32,750 nucleotides of DNA from Acidobacteriota bacterium (GTDB taxonomy: Bacteria > Acidobacteriota > Terriglobia > Bryobacterales > Bryobacteraceae). The stretch is from positions 1-32,750 of the forward strand of contig JANXLY010000293.1 in the NCBI GenBank assembly GCA_025354885.1. Reading direction: 5' to 3'. The position numbers and the translations under genes were made by a program. This document shows positions 32,711 to 32,750 of the stretch, one piece after another. Position 1 is the first letter of the stretch. The number at the start of each line of letters is the position of its first letter. Below the pieces are notes generated by a model. The model was given only the letters and a program-made list of their open reading frames with translations, ran no database searches and was not told the DNA's origin.

Positions 32711-32750
32711 ATGCAAGGTGGCGAGAAACTGAGCCTGGAGCAGATCCGGG
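32711..32750 (+). CDS. Start of a probable IS integrase/transposase gene, cut by window edge
   Basis: Only 13 codons are visible: ATG CAA GGT GGC GAG ..., reading MQGGEKLSLEQIR. This beginning resembles integrases/transposases of the IS481-like group common in Acidobacteria ('M.G.EkmsLeqI.alLeas..v.f'), but so few residues allow only a tentative call. The direct repeats just upstream would then be at or near the left end of the element. Everything downstream is outside the window. Confidence 0.4.
   Translation, partial: MQGGEKLSLEQIR

Overview
The window looks like a chromosomal segment of an Acidobacteriota bacterium, most likely of the Solibacter/Bryobacter type (Bryobacterales). This rests on family content, not on a database search: Oar-like TonB-dependent receptors, a CRTAC1 (FG-GAP plus ASPIC/UnbV) protein, a SWIM-SNF2 helicase, many small toxin-antitoxin pairs, many secreted proteins with short signal peptides, and a UGA-containing AhpD-like gene. 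No rRNA, tRNA or CRISPR array was seen.

Layout. 1-413: 5' part of an enolase-superfamily gene (minus). 628-1437: a hypothetical protein of a recurrent acidobacterial type. About 1.4-5.3 kb: a decayed accessory island. It holds a truncated AbiEii-like nucleotidyltransferase, a frameshifted stretch resembling the C-terminus of Cas1, an intact Phd/RelE-type toxin-antitoxin pair with an operator-like inverted repeat, a 20-bp perfect palindrome, and a tyrosine recombinase lacking one catalytic His. 5.4-8.8 kb: a large SWIM-SNF2 helicase. 9.0-13.8 kb: secreted creatininase-like protein, NAD(P)-binding protein, GH32 fructan hydrolase and a CPA1 Na+/H+ antiporter. 13.8-15.4 kb: a VapBC-type pair and an NAD-dependent epimerase (minus). 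15.5-19.55 kb: four exported proteins on the minus strand, namely a CxxCH plus helix-hairpin-helix protein, a beta-propeller, an amidohydrolase and a protein of unknown family.

19.65-28.28 kb is the most interesting region: six plus-strand genes with overlapping or near-overlapping ends. The first is an AhpD-like/carboxymuconolactone-decarboxylase-family gene whose reading frame crosses an in-frame TGA exactly at the second Cys position of the catalytic CxxCxxxH motif (read as C-P-F-U). A compact hairpin starts 12 nt after the TGA and has a G in the second loop position, as expected of a bacterial SECIS element. It is therefore probably a selenoprotein. It overlaps an MFS transporter, which overlaps a NarL-type histidine kinase, which overlaps a LuxR-type response regulator, which overlaps a CRTAC1 protein; a TonB-dependent receptor follows after 49 nt. 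This suggests a co-expressed sensing, uptake and thiol/peroxide-redox unit; its substrate is unknown.

28.4-32.57 kb (minus): a PIN toxin with an AbrB-type antitoxin, a secreted lectin-like protein and a second TonB-dependent receptor. The right edge carries a 24-bp direct repeat and what looks like the start of an insertion-sequence integrase gene.
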